DNA of 64,000 nt from Phenylobacterium sp. (GTDB lineage Bacteria; Pseudomonadota; Alphaproteobacteria; Caulobacterales; Caulobacteraceae): NCBI RefSeq assembly GCF_004799515.1, contig NZ_SSMX01000004.1, positions 1 to 64,000 of the forward strand. The letters are read 5' to 3'. The notes below the pieces were generated by a model. It was not told the origin of the DNA. It searched no databases and saw only the letters and a program-made list of their open reading frames with translations. Each line of letters begins with the position of its first letter. Position 1 is the stretch's first letter. Below, in pieces: positions 50,486 to 59,302 of this stretch. The position numbers were made by a program, and so were the translations under genes.

Positions 50486-51204
50486 CGGGTCGGCGGCGCG
50501 GTCCCGTTGGCCGCCACGGTCGGCCCGCCCACGTTCACGCGGAAGCGCTTACCCTGGCGGTTGAAGTCCGCCATCTGCGGCGTCACGTCGAAGCCGATCA
50601 GCACCTCGAAATTGGCTCCCGAGGTGGTCTGGGTGCCGCGCGGGATGAGGATGTTGGCCAGGCTGTCGGTCATGTAGACCCGGTCCTTGCCGGCCGGGAA
50701 GGTCACCGGCAGGTCGAAGCTTTGCTTGGCGATCACCTCGCGGTTCCGGTCGGTGACGGCCACCCAGTAATGATAGGTCTTGGTCGTGGCGGTGGCCTGC
50801 GGGCCTTTGCCGAGCTCGAACAGGATGTCCATCTGCACCTGGATCGGCTCGGCGTCCTTGTATTGGCAACCGGCCGAGATGCCCTGGATCTCGCCCGAAT
50901 AGCCGACTTCGGCCGAGGCCTCGCGGCCGTCCTTGAACTCGATGTAGCGGCTGGCGTCGTAGAGGGCCTTCACGAACGGGCAGGGGCCGGAGTTGCGCAG
51001 CGCCTGCAGGGGCGCCTTCGAGTCGCCCCACTCCTTGTCGCGCTTCTTCTTCTTGGCGTCGTCTTCCTGGTCCTGCTTGGACGGGCCGGCGCCGCCCGCG
51101 CCGCCCATGCCGCCGCCCCCGCCGCCCGGTCCGTACTGGGCGTGCGCGCAGAAGGGCGTCGCGATGAGGAAGGCCGAGGCGGCGAGGAGGACGTAGCGGC
51201 GCAT
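50482..51204 (-). CDS. Secreted hypothetical protein upstream of argS
   Basis: A 240-residue exported protein. A signal peptide ([20 protein letters not shown], cleavage near AHAQ) is followed by a Gly-rich linker and a short charged stretch ([18 protein letters not shown]). The domain of about 190 residues contains two Cys (GPCPFV and AGCQYK) that could form a disulfide, and a segment rich in beta residues ([20 protein letters not shown]). No catalytic motif is visible. It resembles conserved proteins encoded next to argS in Caulobacter relatives, possibly Tat- or envelope-associated. Translational coupling to argS is shown by ATGA. Confidence 0.8.
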   Translation of the reverse strand: MRRYVLLAASAFLIATPFCAHAQYGPGGGGGGMGGAGGAGPSKQDQEDDAKKKKRDKEWGDSKAPLQALRNSGPCPFVKALYDASRYIEFKDGREASAEVGYSGEIQGISAGCQYKDAEPIQVQMDILFELGKGPQATATTKTYHYWVAVTDRNREVIAKQSFDLPVTFPAGKDRVYMTDSLANILIPRGTQTTSGANFEVLIGFDVTPQMADFNRQGKRFRVNVGGPTVAANGTAPPTR

Positions 51205-51333
51205 GGGAGGCGTCCGTGCTTTCGGGCAAATAGCGGCGCGGACTTTCGCGCCTGTTGGCGCCTAAGTACAACTTGCAGAATGCGGCGGCAACGCGGCTGG
51301 CGGCCACGGCCTTGGAGCCTTACCCTAGGCGCG

Positions 51334-52290
51334 ATGTCGCAGTCCCCCGTTTCCCGCCCGCCGCTTACCGTTCTCTTGGCCACGCCCAGGGGGTTCTGCG
51401 CCGGCGTCGACCGGGCGATCCAGATCGTCGAGCGGGCGATCGCGAAATATGGCGCGCCGGTCTATGTGCGCCACGAGATCGTCCACAACCGCCATGTGGT
51501 CGAGCGGCTGAAGGCGCTGGGGGCGATCTTCGTCGAGGAACTCGACGAATGTCCCGACGACCGGCCGGTGGTGTTCTCCGCCCATGGGGTGCCCAAGGCG
51601 GTGCCGGCCGAGGCCCGTTCGCGGCGGATGCTGTTCCTCGACGCCACCTGCCCGTTGGTCTCCAAGGTCCACGTCGACGCGCGCCGCCACTTCGAGGCCG
51701 GCCGCGAGATCGTGCTGATCGGCCACGCCGGCCATCCGGAGGTGGTGGGCACGCTCGGCCAGTTGCCGCCCGGCGCCGTGGCCCTGGTGGAGACCTTGGA
51801 GGACGCCCACGCCTTCGTCCCGCGCGACCCGGCCAACGTCGCCTTCGTCACCCAGACGACCTTGTCGGTCGACGACACGGCCGAGGTGGTGGCCGCCCTG
51901 CAGGCGCGCTTCCCGCAGATCGCCGCGCCGCACAAGGAAGACATCTGCTACGCCACCACCAACCGGCAGGACGCGGTGAAGGCGGTGGCCGCGCGCTGCG
52001 ACGTCCTGCTGGTGCTGGGCAGCGCCAACTCCTCCAATTCGGTGCGCCTGGCCGAGGTGGCGCGCAAGGCCGGCGCCCAGGCCCACCTGTTCGACGACGC
52101 CGCGGGCCTGGACCTGAGCTGGTTGGCGGGAGCCGCCGTGGTCGGCGTCACCGCCGGAGCCTCGGCCCCGGAGATCCTGGTGCAGGGGGTGATCGAACGC
52201 CTGTCGCAGAGCTTCGACCTGCTGATCGAGGAAATCGAGGCGCAGCGCGAAACGGTGACGTTCAAGCTGCCGCGGCAGTTGGTGAGCTGA
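51334..52290 (+). CDS. ispH: 4-hydroxy-3-methylbut-2-enyl diphosphate reductase
   Basis: A 318-residue iron-sulfur enzyme producing IPP and DMAPP in the last step of the MEP isoprenoid pathway. The three cluster cysteines are C22 ([10 protein letters not shown]), C106 (DATCPLVSK) and C205 ([10 protein letters not shown]). Conserved His/Glu/Ser positions occur in [22 protein letters not shown] and [13 protein letters not shown]. The ATG at 51334 gives the normal distance to C22; earlier in-frame starts are non-coding. It begins a rightward run with thrB and rnhA. Confidence 0.97.
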   Translation: MSQSPVSRPPLTVLLATPRGFCAGVDRAIQIVERAIAKYGAPVYVRHEIVHNRHVVERLKALGAIFVEELDECPDDRPVVFSAHGVPKAVPAEARSRRMLFLDATCPLVSKVHVDARRHFEAGREIVLIGHAGHPEVVGTLGQLPPGAVALVETLEDAHAFVPRDPANVAFVTQTTLSVDDTAEVVAALQARFPQIAAPHKEDICYATTNRQDAVKAVAARCDVLLVLGSANSSNSVRLAEVARKAGAQAHLFDDAAGLDLSWLAGAAVVGVTAGASAPEILVQGVIERLSQSFDLLIEEIEAQRETVTFKLPRQLVS

Positions 52291-52345
52291 GAAGACCTCC
52301 GGGCGTCGCTTGACGACTCCGCGCACCTCGCCCATCCGGGGAGTC

Positions 52346-53311
52346 ATGGCGGTCTACACCGATATCACCGACGAGGAGCTGGCAGCCCTGTTGGCCGACT
52401 ACGACCTGGGCCAGGCGGTCAGCCTGAAGGGCGTCGCCGAGGGGATCGAGAACTCCAACTTCCTGCTGGAGACCGAGGCCGGCCGGTTCTTCCTGACCAT
52501 CTACGAGCGCCGGGTGAAGGCCGCCGACCTGCCGTTCTTCCTGGAGCTGCTGCGCTGGATCGCGGCCCACGGCTTCCCGAGCGCCACGCCCATCGCCGAC
52601 CGCGAGGGCCGGATCCTCAGGAGCGTGCGCGGCAAGCCCTGCGCCATCGTCTCTTTCCTGCCGGGGCTGGCGGCCCGCCGGCCGACCGCCGCCCATTGCC
52701 GCGAGGCGGGCGCGGGCCTGGCGGCCCTGCACCTGGCCGCCGAGGGCTTCCCGCTCACCCGCGCCAACGACCTCGGCCAGGCGGCCTGGGCGCCGATGTT
52801 CGCGTCGCTCGAACTGGCCGCGGAGGCGTTGAAGCCGGGGCTGGCCAAGACCATATCGTTCGATCTCGAACAGCTCGCGGCGCGCTGGCCAAAGGATCTG
52901 CCGCAGGGCGTCATCCACGCCGACTTCTTCCCCGATAACGTCTTCTTCGCCCAAGGGAAATTCGCCGGCGCCATCGATTTCTACTTCGCCTGTGTCGACG
53001 CTTTCGCCTACGACATCGCCGTGGCGCTCAACGCCTGGTGCTTCGAGCCGGACGGCAGTTTCAACATCACCTGCGCCCGCGCCCTGGTGGCCGGCTATGA
53101 GAGCCGGCGCAGATTGTCCGATCTCGAACGGTCGGCCCTGCCGATCCTGGCGCACGGGGCGGCCATCCGCTTCTTCCTGACTCGGCTGCACGACTGGGGC
53201 GCGACCCCGGCCGGCGCTCTGGTCCGGCCGAAGGACCCGCTGGAGTACGAGCGCAAGCTGGCCGTACACAGAGCTTCGCCCGACCTCGTCCTTTTCGGAG
53301 CGCCCGCATGA
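52346..53311 (+). CDS. thrB: Homoserine kinase (ThrB, choline/aminoglycoside-kinase fold)
   Basis: A 321-residue kinase phosphorylating L-homoserine in threonine synthesis. It belongs to the APH-like ThrB type used by many alphaproteobacteria. It starts [20 protein letters not shown], and [20 protein letters not shown] is the nucleotide-proximal region. The Brenner-type catalytic loop is [15 protein letters not shown], followed by the metal-binding [16 protein letters not shown]. The ATG at 52346 has GGGGAG upstream. It follows ispH by 55 bases and overlaps rnhA by ATGA. Confidence 0.95.
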   Translation: MAVYTDITDEELAALLADYDLGQAVSLKGVAEGIENSNFLLETEAGRFFLTIYERRVKAADLPFFLELLRWIAAHGFPSATPIADREGRILRSVRGKPCAIVSFLPGLAARRPTAAHCREAGAGLAALHLAAEGFPLTRANDLGQAAWAPMFASLELAAEALKPGLAKTISFDLEQLAARWPKDLPQGVIHADFFPDNVFFAQGKFAGAIDFYFACVDAFAYDIAVALNAWCFEPDGSFNITCARALVAGYESRRRLSDLERSALPILAHGAAIRFFLTRLHDWGATPAGALVRPKDPLEYERKLAVHRASPDLVLFGAPA

Positions 53312-53775
53312 CCCCGCAGGTGGTGATCCACACCGACGGCGCCTGCTCCGGCAATCCGGGGCCTGGCGGCTGGGGCGCGGTGCTGCACTATGGCGACCCC
53401 AAAACCCAGCTCGCCGAGAAGGAGCTGTGGGGCGGCGAACTTCAGACCACAAACAATCGCATGGAGCTCATGGCGGCGATCCAGGCCCTGGAGGCGCTGA
53501 AGCGTCCCTGCCGGGTAGAGCTGCATACGGACAGCCAGTACGTCCGCAATGGCATCCGCGAATGGATCCACGGCTGGAAGGCGCGCGGCTGGAAAACCGC
53601 CGACAAGAAGCCGGTGAAGAACGACGACCTCTGGAAACGGCTCGACGCGGCGCGCCAGCGCCACGAGGTCGACTGGCGCTGGATCAAGGGCCACGCCGGC
53701 CACGAGTTCAACGAGCGGGCCGACGAGCTGGCGCGCCGCGGCCTGACCGAGACCCTTGACGCGCGCGTCAAGTAG
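53308..53775 (+). CDS. rnhA: Ribonuclease HI
   Basis: A 155-residue endonuclease removing RNA from RNA-DNA hybrids. All catalytic acids are visible: D10 ([14 protein letters not shown]), E53 (NRMELMAAI), D75 (ELHTDSQYV) and D139 ([10 protein letters not shown]), with the helper H129 in WIKGHAGH. The basic handle region [17 protein letters not shown] is present, so this is the E. coli-like type. It is translationally coupled to thrB by ATGA. The last base of its stop codon is the first base of a palindrome serving the next gene. Confidence 0.97.
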   Translation: MTPQVVIHTDGACSGNPGPGGWGAVLHYGDPKTQLAEKELWGGELQTTNNRMELMAAIQALEALKRPCRVELHTDSQYVRNGIREWIHGWKARGWKTADKKPVKNDDLWKRLDAARQRHEVDWRWIKGHAGHEFNERADELARRGLTETLDARVK

Positions 53776-53807
53776 TTCGACCTCGAACTTGCCGTTCGGT
53801 TTCGAAC
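53775..53807. promoter_or_regulatory. Two tandem 14-base palindromes upstream of MarR gene
   Basis: GTTCGACCTCGAAC (53775-53788) and GTTCGGTTTCGAAC (53794-53807) share perfect GTTCG...CGAAC arms with different 4-base centres, spaced 19 bases centre to centre. A weak promoter (TTGCCG at 53789-53794, TAAGCT at 53812-53817, 17-base spacer) would place the second site between -35 and -10. This fits autorepression by the MarR protein encoded 43 bases further on. Confidence 0.6.
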
Positions 53808-53850
53808 AGCGTAAGCTGTACGGAATTCAAAGCCGACGCAGGAGGCCGCC

Positions 53851-54303
53851 ATGGCCGCCGAACCGGAAGACCACGCCGACGTCCAGGTCTTCGACGAGAT
53901 CCGCTACATCGAGCACCTGGCGCGCACCGCCATCGCCCGCAAGCTGCCGGTCGGGCTGACCTATCCGCAGTTCGAGGTGATGAACCTGCTCTCGCGGCGC
54001 GGCGACGGCATCACCCCGCTCAGCGTCGCCCAGGCCCTGCAGATGACCAAGAGCGGCCTCACCAACACCCTGCAGCGGCTGGCCGCGCGCAGGCTGGTGC
54101 TGGTGGAGAACTGCCAGAGCGACGGGCGGCGCAAGCGCATCTGGCTGACGCCCGCGGGCCGCACCGCCTACAGCCAGGCGATGTTCTCTCTGCGCCCGAA
54201 GATGGAAAGCCTGCGCGACGGCTTCACCCAGAAGGAGTTCCGCGAGGCCCTGCCCTTCCTGCGCGCGCTGCGCACCTGGCTCGGCGAACGCGGCGACGAC
54301 TGA
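53851..54303 (+). CDS. MarR family transcriptional regulator
   Basis: A 150-residue winged-helix regulator. The dimer helix is followed by LTYPQFEVMNLLSRRG, the recognition helix region SVAQALQMTKSGLTNTLQRL and the wing NCQSDGRRKRIWLTPAGR. The ATG at 53851 has AGGAGG six bases upstream. It stands alone; two palindromes directly upstream suggest autoregulation. The target genes are not evident, although the rightward esterase at 55351 is close. It converges on the LysR gene. Confidence 0.92.
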   Translation: MAAEPEDHADVQVFDEIRYIEHLARTAIARKLPVGLTYPQFEVMNLLSRRGDGITPLSVAQALQMTKSGLTNTLQRLAARRLVLVENCQSDGRRKRIWLTPAGRTAYSQAMFSLRPKMESLRDGFTQKEFREALPFLRALRTWLGERGDD

Positions 54304-54309
54304 GCGGGC

Positions 54310-55215
54310 TCAGGCCGCGGCCAGTCCCGGCGCGCCGGCGAAAGCCTCGGCCAGGAAGTCGATGAGCACCCGCAACTTGGTGGGCAGCCGCCGGCCCGCC
54401 GGATGGACGGCGCTCACCGCCAGCGGCCCGGGCGCATAGGCGCCCAGCACCACACGCACCTCGCCCGACGCGATCTCCGGCGCGAAGAGCCAGATCGGTC
54501 CGTGGCTCAGCCCCAGGCCGGCGAGCACAGCGGCGCGGATCTGCTCGGCGTCGCCCGTCCGGAAGTTCGCCGCCGGGTGATGCAGCACGACGCCCGCGCC
54601 GTCGCGGAATTCCCACGGCCGCACCTCGCGATGCGGCGCGAAGATCAGGCAGGCGTGGCCTTGCAGCTCGGTGGGCGTCGCCGGAACGCCCCGCGCGGCG
54701 AGATAAGCCGGGCTCGCGACGGTGGCGAAGGGCGCGTTGGCCAACTTGCGGACGATCAGCGCGGAGTCGGCCAGCACGCCATGGCGGATCGCCAGGTCGA
54801 CGCCCTCCTCGATCAGGTTCACGGCGCGCTCCGACGCGGAGAGTTCGATGGAGATGTCCGGATAGCGCGCGAAGAAGGCCGGCAGCCTGGGGACGACGTA
54901 GAGCCGCCCGAACACCGGCGCGGTGGTCACCCGCACCAGGCCTGAGGGCGCCGACTGGCCGCGGCCAATCAGGGATTCCGCGGCCTCGAACTCGTCCACC
55001 AGCCGCACCGCCGATTCGTAGAACCCCTGGCCCGCGTCGGTCAGGCTCATGCTGCGCGAGGTGCGGCGCACCAGTTGCGCGCCGAGACGCGCCTCGAGCG
55101 CGGCGATCTGCTTGCTGACCGCCGACTGGCCGACCCCCGCCTCGCGCGCCGCCGCCGAGAAGCTGCCGCTCTCCACGACCCGGACGAAGAGGCGCAGGGC
55201 GTCCAAACGATCCAT
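54310..55215 (-). CDS. LysR family transcriptional regulator
   Basis: A 301-residue LysR regulator. The HTH is at the N-terminus: MDRLDALRLFVRVVESGSFS, then GVGQSAVSKQIAALEARLGA. The ligand domain includes LVRVTTAPVFGRLYVVPRL, DLAIRHGVLADSAL and HACLIFAPHREVRPWEF, as in regulators of the group related to DmlR/PecT. The ATG at 55215 has AGGAG eight bases upstream; a longer in-frame form from 55266 is less likely. It is divergent from the esterase gene, and repeated TTTGGAATGGA elements in the spacer are its probable binding sites. Confidence 0.92.
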   Translation of the reverse strand: MDRLDALRLFVRVVESGSFSAAAREAGVGQSAVSKQIAALEARLGAQLVRRTSRSMSLTDAGQGFYESAVRLVDEFEAAESLIGRGQSAPSGLVRVTTAPVFGRLYVVPRLPAFFARYPDISIELSASERAVNLIEEGVDLAIRHGVLADSALIVRKLANAPFATVASPAYLAARGVPATPTELQGHACLIFAPHREVRPWEFRDGAGVVLHHPAANFRTGDAEQIRAAVLAGLGLSHGPIWLFAPEIASGEVRVVLGAYAPGPLAVSAVHPAGRRLPTKLRVLIDFLAEAFAGAPGLAAA

Positions 55216-55235
55216 GGCCAACTCCTGAAGTCTCG

Positions 55236-55288
55236 TTTGGAATGGATAGTAGTCCGCTTCCATCACTTCTGGGAGGATTTGGAATGGA
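55236..55288. promoter_or_regulatory. Direct repeat in LysR/esterase divergent promoter
   Basis: TTTGGAATGGA occurs at 55236-55246 and again at 55278-55288, exactly 42 bases apart (four helical turns). A partial inverted copy (CTTCCAT) lies between. The 135-base spacer separates the LysR gene from the esterase gene, so these are candidate LysR contact sites. Confidence 0.45.
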
Positions 55289-55350
55289 CATCTCTGTCGT
55301 CAGACTGCGGGCCGGACTGTCCGGGGCCGCTCCGAAGAGGTGAAAGCCCC

Positions 55351-56292
55351 ATGACCCACTCAACCATGACCCACGCCAAGAAGACGGGCCTCGTCGAGAC
55401 CCGGCGCGCCCTGCCGCCAGATGAGCGCCAGACCGAACAAGACGTCCTGGCCGGCATCGGCCGCCTGTTCTCGGACTTCGTCGGGACCCGGCGCCAGGCC
55501 TACGACGCCATGACGTCCGAGACCCCGATCGCCGAGGGCGTCGAGATGCAGGCCATCGACCGCGACGGCGTGCGGGGCTGGTGGGTGCGGCGCGCCGGCG
55601 CGCCGGCCGACCGTGCGATCCTGTTCCTGCACGGGGGCGCCTACATGCTGGGCTCCGCGCAGGCCTACCGCGGCTTCGCCAGCCAGATCGCCGTGCGCGC
55701 CGGCGTCGCGGCCTTCATCCCCGACTACCCCCTTGCGCCGGAACATCCGTTCCCCGCCGCGCCGCAGGCCGCGGTCGCCGCGCTGCGCTGGCTGGCGGAT
55801 GAGGGCGTCTCGCAGGCCGCCCTGGTCGGCGATTCCGCCGGCGGCGCCCTGGCCCTGGCCGCCCTGGCCGGCGCGGGCGAGCCGTCGCCGGCCGTGGCGT
55901 CGGTCGTGGCCTTCTCGCCCTGGATCGACCTGGCGCTGAGCGGGCCCTCGTTCGCCAGCCCCGACACCCACGACCCGATCTTCCAGCCGGAACTGCTGGC
56001 CGGGGCGGCGGCGGCCTACCTCGCCAGCGCCGATCCGAAGGACGGCCGCGCTTCGCCGCTCTACGCCGTTCCCGACGCCCTGCCGCCGCTGCTCATCCAG
56101 GTGGGCGAGGACGAGCTCCTGCTCGACGATGCCCGGCGCTACGCGGCTGCGGCGGCGGAGAAGGGCGGCGAGGTGCGCCTCGACATCTTCGAGGGCCTGC
56201 ACCACGTCTTCCAGCGGTCCACACGTGAACTGCCGAGCGCGCGGCGCGCCCTCGACGAAGCGGCCGCATTCCTCTCCGGGCGCTGGGCTTGA
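55351..56292 (+). CDS. Alpha/beta hydrolase of the HSL/esterase family
   Basis: A 313-residue esterase of the hormone-sensitive-lipase family IV. The oxyanion motif is ILFLHGGAYMLGSA (HGGA instead of the usual HGGG). The nucleophile is S162 in LVGDSAGGALALA, the acid is in LIQVGEDELLLDD and the catalytic His is in EGLHHVFQ. An N-terminal cap of about 75 residues precedes the fold. The ATG at 55351 has GAAGAGG upstream. It is divergent from a LysR gene that probably controls it. The substrate is unknown, presumably a short-chain ester. It converges on the M20 peptidase. Confidence 0.93.
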   Translation: MTHSTMTHAKKTGLVETRRALPPDERQTEQDVLAGIGRLFSDFVGTRRQAYDAMTSETPIAEGVEMQAIDRDGVRGWWVRRAGAPADRAILFLHGGAYMLGSAQAYRGFASQIAVRAGVAAFIPDYPLAPEHPFPAAPQAAVAALRWLADEGVSQAALVGDSAGGALALAALAGAGEPSPAVASVVAFSPWIDLALSGPSFASPDTHDPIFQPELLAGAAAAYLASADPKDGRASPLYAVPDALPPLLIQVGEDELLLDDARRYAAAAAEKGGEVRLDIFEGLHHVFQRSTRELPSARRALDEAAAFLSGRWA

Positions 56293-56295
56293 GGC

Positions 56296-57741
56296 TCAGG
56301 CCCCCGGCTGGTCGGCGTAGAGCTTGACCAGCCGGTAGAGGAACTCGCGGCCCTCGTAGAGCGACTGCACCCCGATCCGCTCGTTCAGGCCGTGGATGCG
56401 GCCCAGGTCCGGCTCGAAGAACAGGCCCGAGACGCCGTAGGTCGGGATGCCGCCGGCGGTCAGCGCCTTGCCGTCCGTGGCGCCCGCCTGGAGGATCGGT
56501 ATCACCGGGATGCCGGGCCACATCTCCGCGGAGACCTTTTCGATCGGCCCCATGACCTGCGGCGTCAGCGGCGGGGCTGGCGCCTCGCCCTCGCGGGCGA
56601 CACGGACCTGGGAGACCTGGACTTGCGGATCGCCGATCACCTCCATCAGCTTGTTGCGCACCTCGTCGCGGCTGACGCCCGGGAAGATGCGGCAGTTGAT
56701 GTTGGCGGTGGCCCGCTGCGGCAGGGCGTTCTGGGCGTGGCCGCCGCTCAGCATGGTCGCCACGCAGGTGGTGCGCAGCATCGTGTGCAGGCCGGGGTCC
56801 TTGGACAGCAGCGCGTCCGCTTGGGCGTCCTTCGGGTTGGCCACCAGCGCGGTCATGGCCTGGCCGCGCGCGCCGCCCTCGATCTTGGCCATGCCGCTCA
56901 GGTAGGCGCGGTTGGCGTCGTTGATCATCACCGGGAACTCATAGGCGCGGATCTTCTCCAGCGCGTCGGCCAGCCGGTAGATCGCGTTGTCCGGCACCGG
57001 CCGCGAGGAGTGGCCGCCGGGGTTGGTGACCTCCAGGGTGAAGCTCTGCGAGGTCTTCTCGCCCGCCTCGATGGTGTGGGCCATGCGCTTGCCGTGATCG
57101 TCGAGCTGGCCGCCGGCGCCCTCGTTGAGCGCGAATTCCGCGTCGATCAGATCCTTGCGGTTCTTCACCAGCCAGGAGGCGCCGTTGAACGGCCCGCCGC
57201 CCTCCTCGCCGCAGGTCAGCGCCATCTTGATCGTGCGCCGGGGCTTGAAGCCCTCGGTCTTGTAGCGGACCAGGTTGTCGACCCAGATCGCCGCCTGGGC
57301 TTTGTCGTCCGACGAGCCACGGGCGTAGAAATAGCCGCCCTCTTCCACCAGGGTGAACGGGTCGCGGGTCCAGTCCTCGCGCTTGGCCTCGACCACGTCC
57401 AGGTGGGCCAGCATCAGCACCGCCTTGGCCTTGGGGTCCTTGCCCGGCAGCACCGCCACCAGGCCGCCGTTCTTGGGATACTCCGGCACGGAGAAGATGG
57501 TCAGGTCGCTGTCGGGGAAGCCGGCGGCCTTCAGGTGGGCCGCCATCCGCTCGGCGGCCAGCGTGCAGGACCCCACCGAGGCGGTGGTGTTGGTCTCCAC
57601 CAGCTCCTTGTAGAGGGCGCGGAAGCTCTCGCGGCCGGGGTCCGTCTTCGGCATCGCCGCACTGGGCGGTGTCTGCTGGGCGAACGCCGCGGTGGCGAAC
57701 AGCAGGGCGACGCCGGCCAAGGCGCGAGCGAGTGTTTTCAT
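56296..57741 (-). CDS. Secreted M20 family metallopeptidase
   Basis: A 481-residue exported di-zinc peptidase. The signal peptide is MKTLARALAGVALLFATAAF with cleavage near AQQT. Metal ligands are expected in MLAHLDVVEAKREDW (His/Asp), ARGSSDDKAQ (bridging Asp), ALTCGEEGGGPFN (Glu catalytic pair) and, near the end, GRIHGLNERI (His). The dimerisation lid (about 215-330) includes EVTNPGGHSSRPVPDNA. This is the CPG70/carboxypeptidase S-like pattern, so it is a probable amino- or carboxypeptidase active in the periplasm. It follows the GFA gene by 66 bases on the same strand. Confidence 0.93.
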   Translation of the reverse strand: MKTLARALAGVALLFATAAFAQQTPPSAAMPKTDPGRESFRALYKELVETNTTASVGSCTLAAERMAAHLKAAGFPDSDLTIFSVPEYPKNGGLVAVLPGKDPKAKAVLMLAHLDVVEAKREDWTRDPFTLVEEGGYFYARGSSDDKAQAAIWVDNLVRYKTEGFKPRRTIKMALTCGEEGGGPFNGASWLVKNRKDLIDAEFALNEGAGGQLDDHGKRMAHTIEAGEKTSQSFTLEVTNPGGHSSRPVPDNAIYRLADALEKIRAYEFPVMINDANRAYLSGMAKIEGGARGQAMTALVANPKDAQADALLSKDPGLHTMLRTTCVATMLSGGHAQNALPQRATANINCRIFPGVSRDEVRNKLMEVIGDPQVQVSQVRVAREGEAPAPPLTPQVMGPIEKVSAEMWPGIPVIPILQAGATDGKALTAGGIPTYGVSGLFFEPDLGRIHGLNERIGVQSLYEGREFLYRLVKLYADQPGA

Positions 57742-57807
57742 TGGTGAACCCCGATCAGTCGCCGGGGACTATTCCAGGGGCGGCGGCGCCCGGCAAGGGC
57801 GAGCCGC

Positions 57808-58221
57808 TCAGGCCGCGCCTTCCTCGAACCGCGGGGCGTCGTCGCAGATCGCGACCCACGCCGGCTTTGAGCCCAGGTGGATGTGGCCGGCGATGTCGAG
57901 GGCCGGGTCGCCATCCAGGGCGCCGGCGGGCACGAACATCCGCCCGCCGTCGGGCGTCGGCTGCGGCGCCGGACAGCCGCAGTCGGCGCAGAAGACTGTG
58001 CTCCAGCCGCTGGGCAGGGCGTAGCGCTTGAGGTTGTCCTCGCCGGACAGCCAGGCGAAGCGGTCCCTGCGGACGTTCAACACCGCGTTCGAGCCGGTCC
58101 CGGAAACCCGCCGGCATTTCGAGCAATGGCAGAAGCCCACCGGCGCCAGCTTCCCGGTCAGGCCGAACCGCACCGCCCCGCAGAGGCAGCCGCCGGTGGC
58201 GACGAAATCCGCGCCGCTCAT
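57808..58221 (-). CDS. GFA family zinc protein
   Basis: A 137-residue protein of the glutathione-dependent formaldehyde-activating (GFA/CENP-V) fold. Zinc-binding cysteines are visible as GGCLCGAVRF (C12, C14), GFCHCSKCRR and VFCADCGCP. Most members have no demonstrated GFA activity, so the name describes the fold only. The ATG at 58221 overlaps the stop of the isochorismatase-like gene (ATGA read leftward), so the two are co-translated. Confidence 0.93.
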   Translation of the reverse strand: MSGADFVATGGCLCGAVRFGLTGKLAPVGFCHCSKCRRVSGTGSNAVLNVRRDRFAWLSGEDNLKRYALPSGWSTVFCADCGCPAPQPTPDGGRMFVPAGALDGDPALDIAGHIHLGSKPAWVAICDDAPRFEEGAA

Positions 58222-58769
58222 GCCAGCTCGACCTCGGCCGCCTTCGCCACCCCAGCCGTGCGGCCCGGCGCGCGCTGGTAGGTCCAGTAGAGGTTGGTGT
58301 GGGCGATAACCTGGCCGGGCGGCGGCGCGCCCCACTGGCTGAGGTCCTCGGTGGTGTGGGCGTCGGCGGCCAGGGTTACGTCGTAGCCGCGCGCCAGGGC
58401 GCCGTGCAGGGTCGAGCGAATGCAGGCGTCGGTCTGGGCGCCGGCGACGACCAGGCGCCCAACGCCGCGCTCGGCCAGGACCGCCTCCAGACCCGTATCC
58501 TCGAAGGCGTCGCCATAGAGTTTGGCGATCAGCGGCTCATCGGCGCGTGGATCGAGCTCGGGGACGAACCGCCAGGCGTCCTCATCCTTCACCAGCTGTT
58601 CGTTCTCGTGCTGCACCCATACGACCGGAACGCCGGCCGTCCGGGCGCGGGCGATCAGGGCCACGATGTTGGCCGTCACCGCCTCACGGTCGTGGGCGGT
58701 CTTCATCACGCCGTTCTGCACGTCGATGACCAGCAGGGCGGTGTTCGGGCGGTCGGCCAGGGTAGTCAT
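58218..58769 (-). CDS. Cysteine hydrolase, isochorismatase family
   Basis: A 183-residue isochorismatase-fold hydrolase. The catalytic triad is D16 (ALLVIDVQNGV), K83 (IAKLYGDAFE) and C116 (AQTDACIRST), all in their usual settings. The family includes nicotinamidases, N-carbamoyl-sarcosine amidases and isochorismatases; the nicotinamidase metal site is not obvious, so amidase activity of unknown specificity is the safest call. The gene is co-translated with the GFA protein. The ATG is at 58769. Confidence 0.93.
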   Translation of the reverse strand: MTTLADRPNTALLVIDVQNGVMKTAHDREAVTANIVALIARARTAGVPVVWVQHENEQLVKDEDAWRFVPELDPRADEPLIAKLYGDAFEDTGLEAVLAERGVGRLVVAGAQTDACIRSTLHGALARGYDVTLAADAHTTEDLSQWGAPPPGQVIAHTNLYWTYQRAPGRTAGVAKAAEVELA

Positions 58770-58914
58770 GCGGCGGTCTCCTGGCGGCGACCATAGACCC
58801 GTGACGCCCGGCGAAAAACCGCCCGGACACGTCAGGCTAAGGCGATCGCCGGCGCCTTGACCTTAGACGGCGCCCGGGCGTTCCTTATGCCGTTGTTATG
58901 CAAGGAGACCGACG

Positions 58915-59205
58915 ATGCGCCTCCGCATCCTCGCGCTTGCCGCCACGGTCCTCGCCGCCCCGGCCTCCGCCCAGATGAGCATGGGGACGCCGGGCAACTA
59001 CGCCCCCACGCAGTACCTTCCGGACGATCGGACGCCACCTCCAGCCTATACGAAGGCATTCACCGCCCTGGCGGAGAAGGTGGTTCACACACGGGCCGCG
59101 GACGGCGGCAAACTGACCCCGGAACATTTCGCCAGCCTGCAGCAGGAGTTGGTCGCGCTGAACCGCAAGTACCGCGCGCACCCCGGCGTCGAGGTCCAGC
59201 CTTAG
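58915..59205 (+). CDS. Small secreted hypothetical protein
   Basis: A 96-residue exported protein. The signal peptide is MRLRILALAATVLAAPASAQ, cleaved after SAQ. The mature 76 residues include PDDRTPPPAYTKAFTALAEK and a helical C-terminal segment (TPEHFASLQQELVALNRKYR). No cysteines or known motif. The ATG at 58915 has AAGGAGA six bases upstream, a strong start signal that supports the gene. It lies in a 145-base spacer's downstream side, opposite the isochorismatase-like gene. Confidence 0.75.
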   Translation: MRLRILALAATVLAAPASAQMSMGTPGNYAPTQYLPDDRTPPPAYTKAFTALAEKVVHTRAADGGKLTPEHFASLQQELVALNRKYRAHPGVEVQP

Positions 59206-59302
59206 CCCGGACGCCCGGCTCGCGGACGCCGCCCAAGCGAAGACGTTTGCCCTGGCGGCTCCGGCGGTCGAAAATGGCCAACCAGTCGCAGGGAGCGGGC
59301 TT

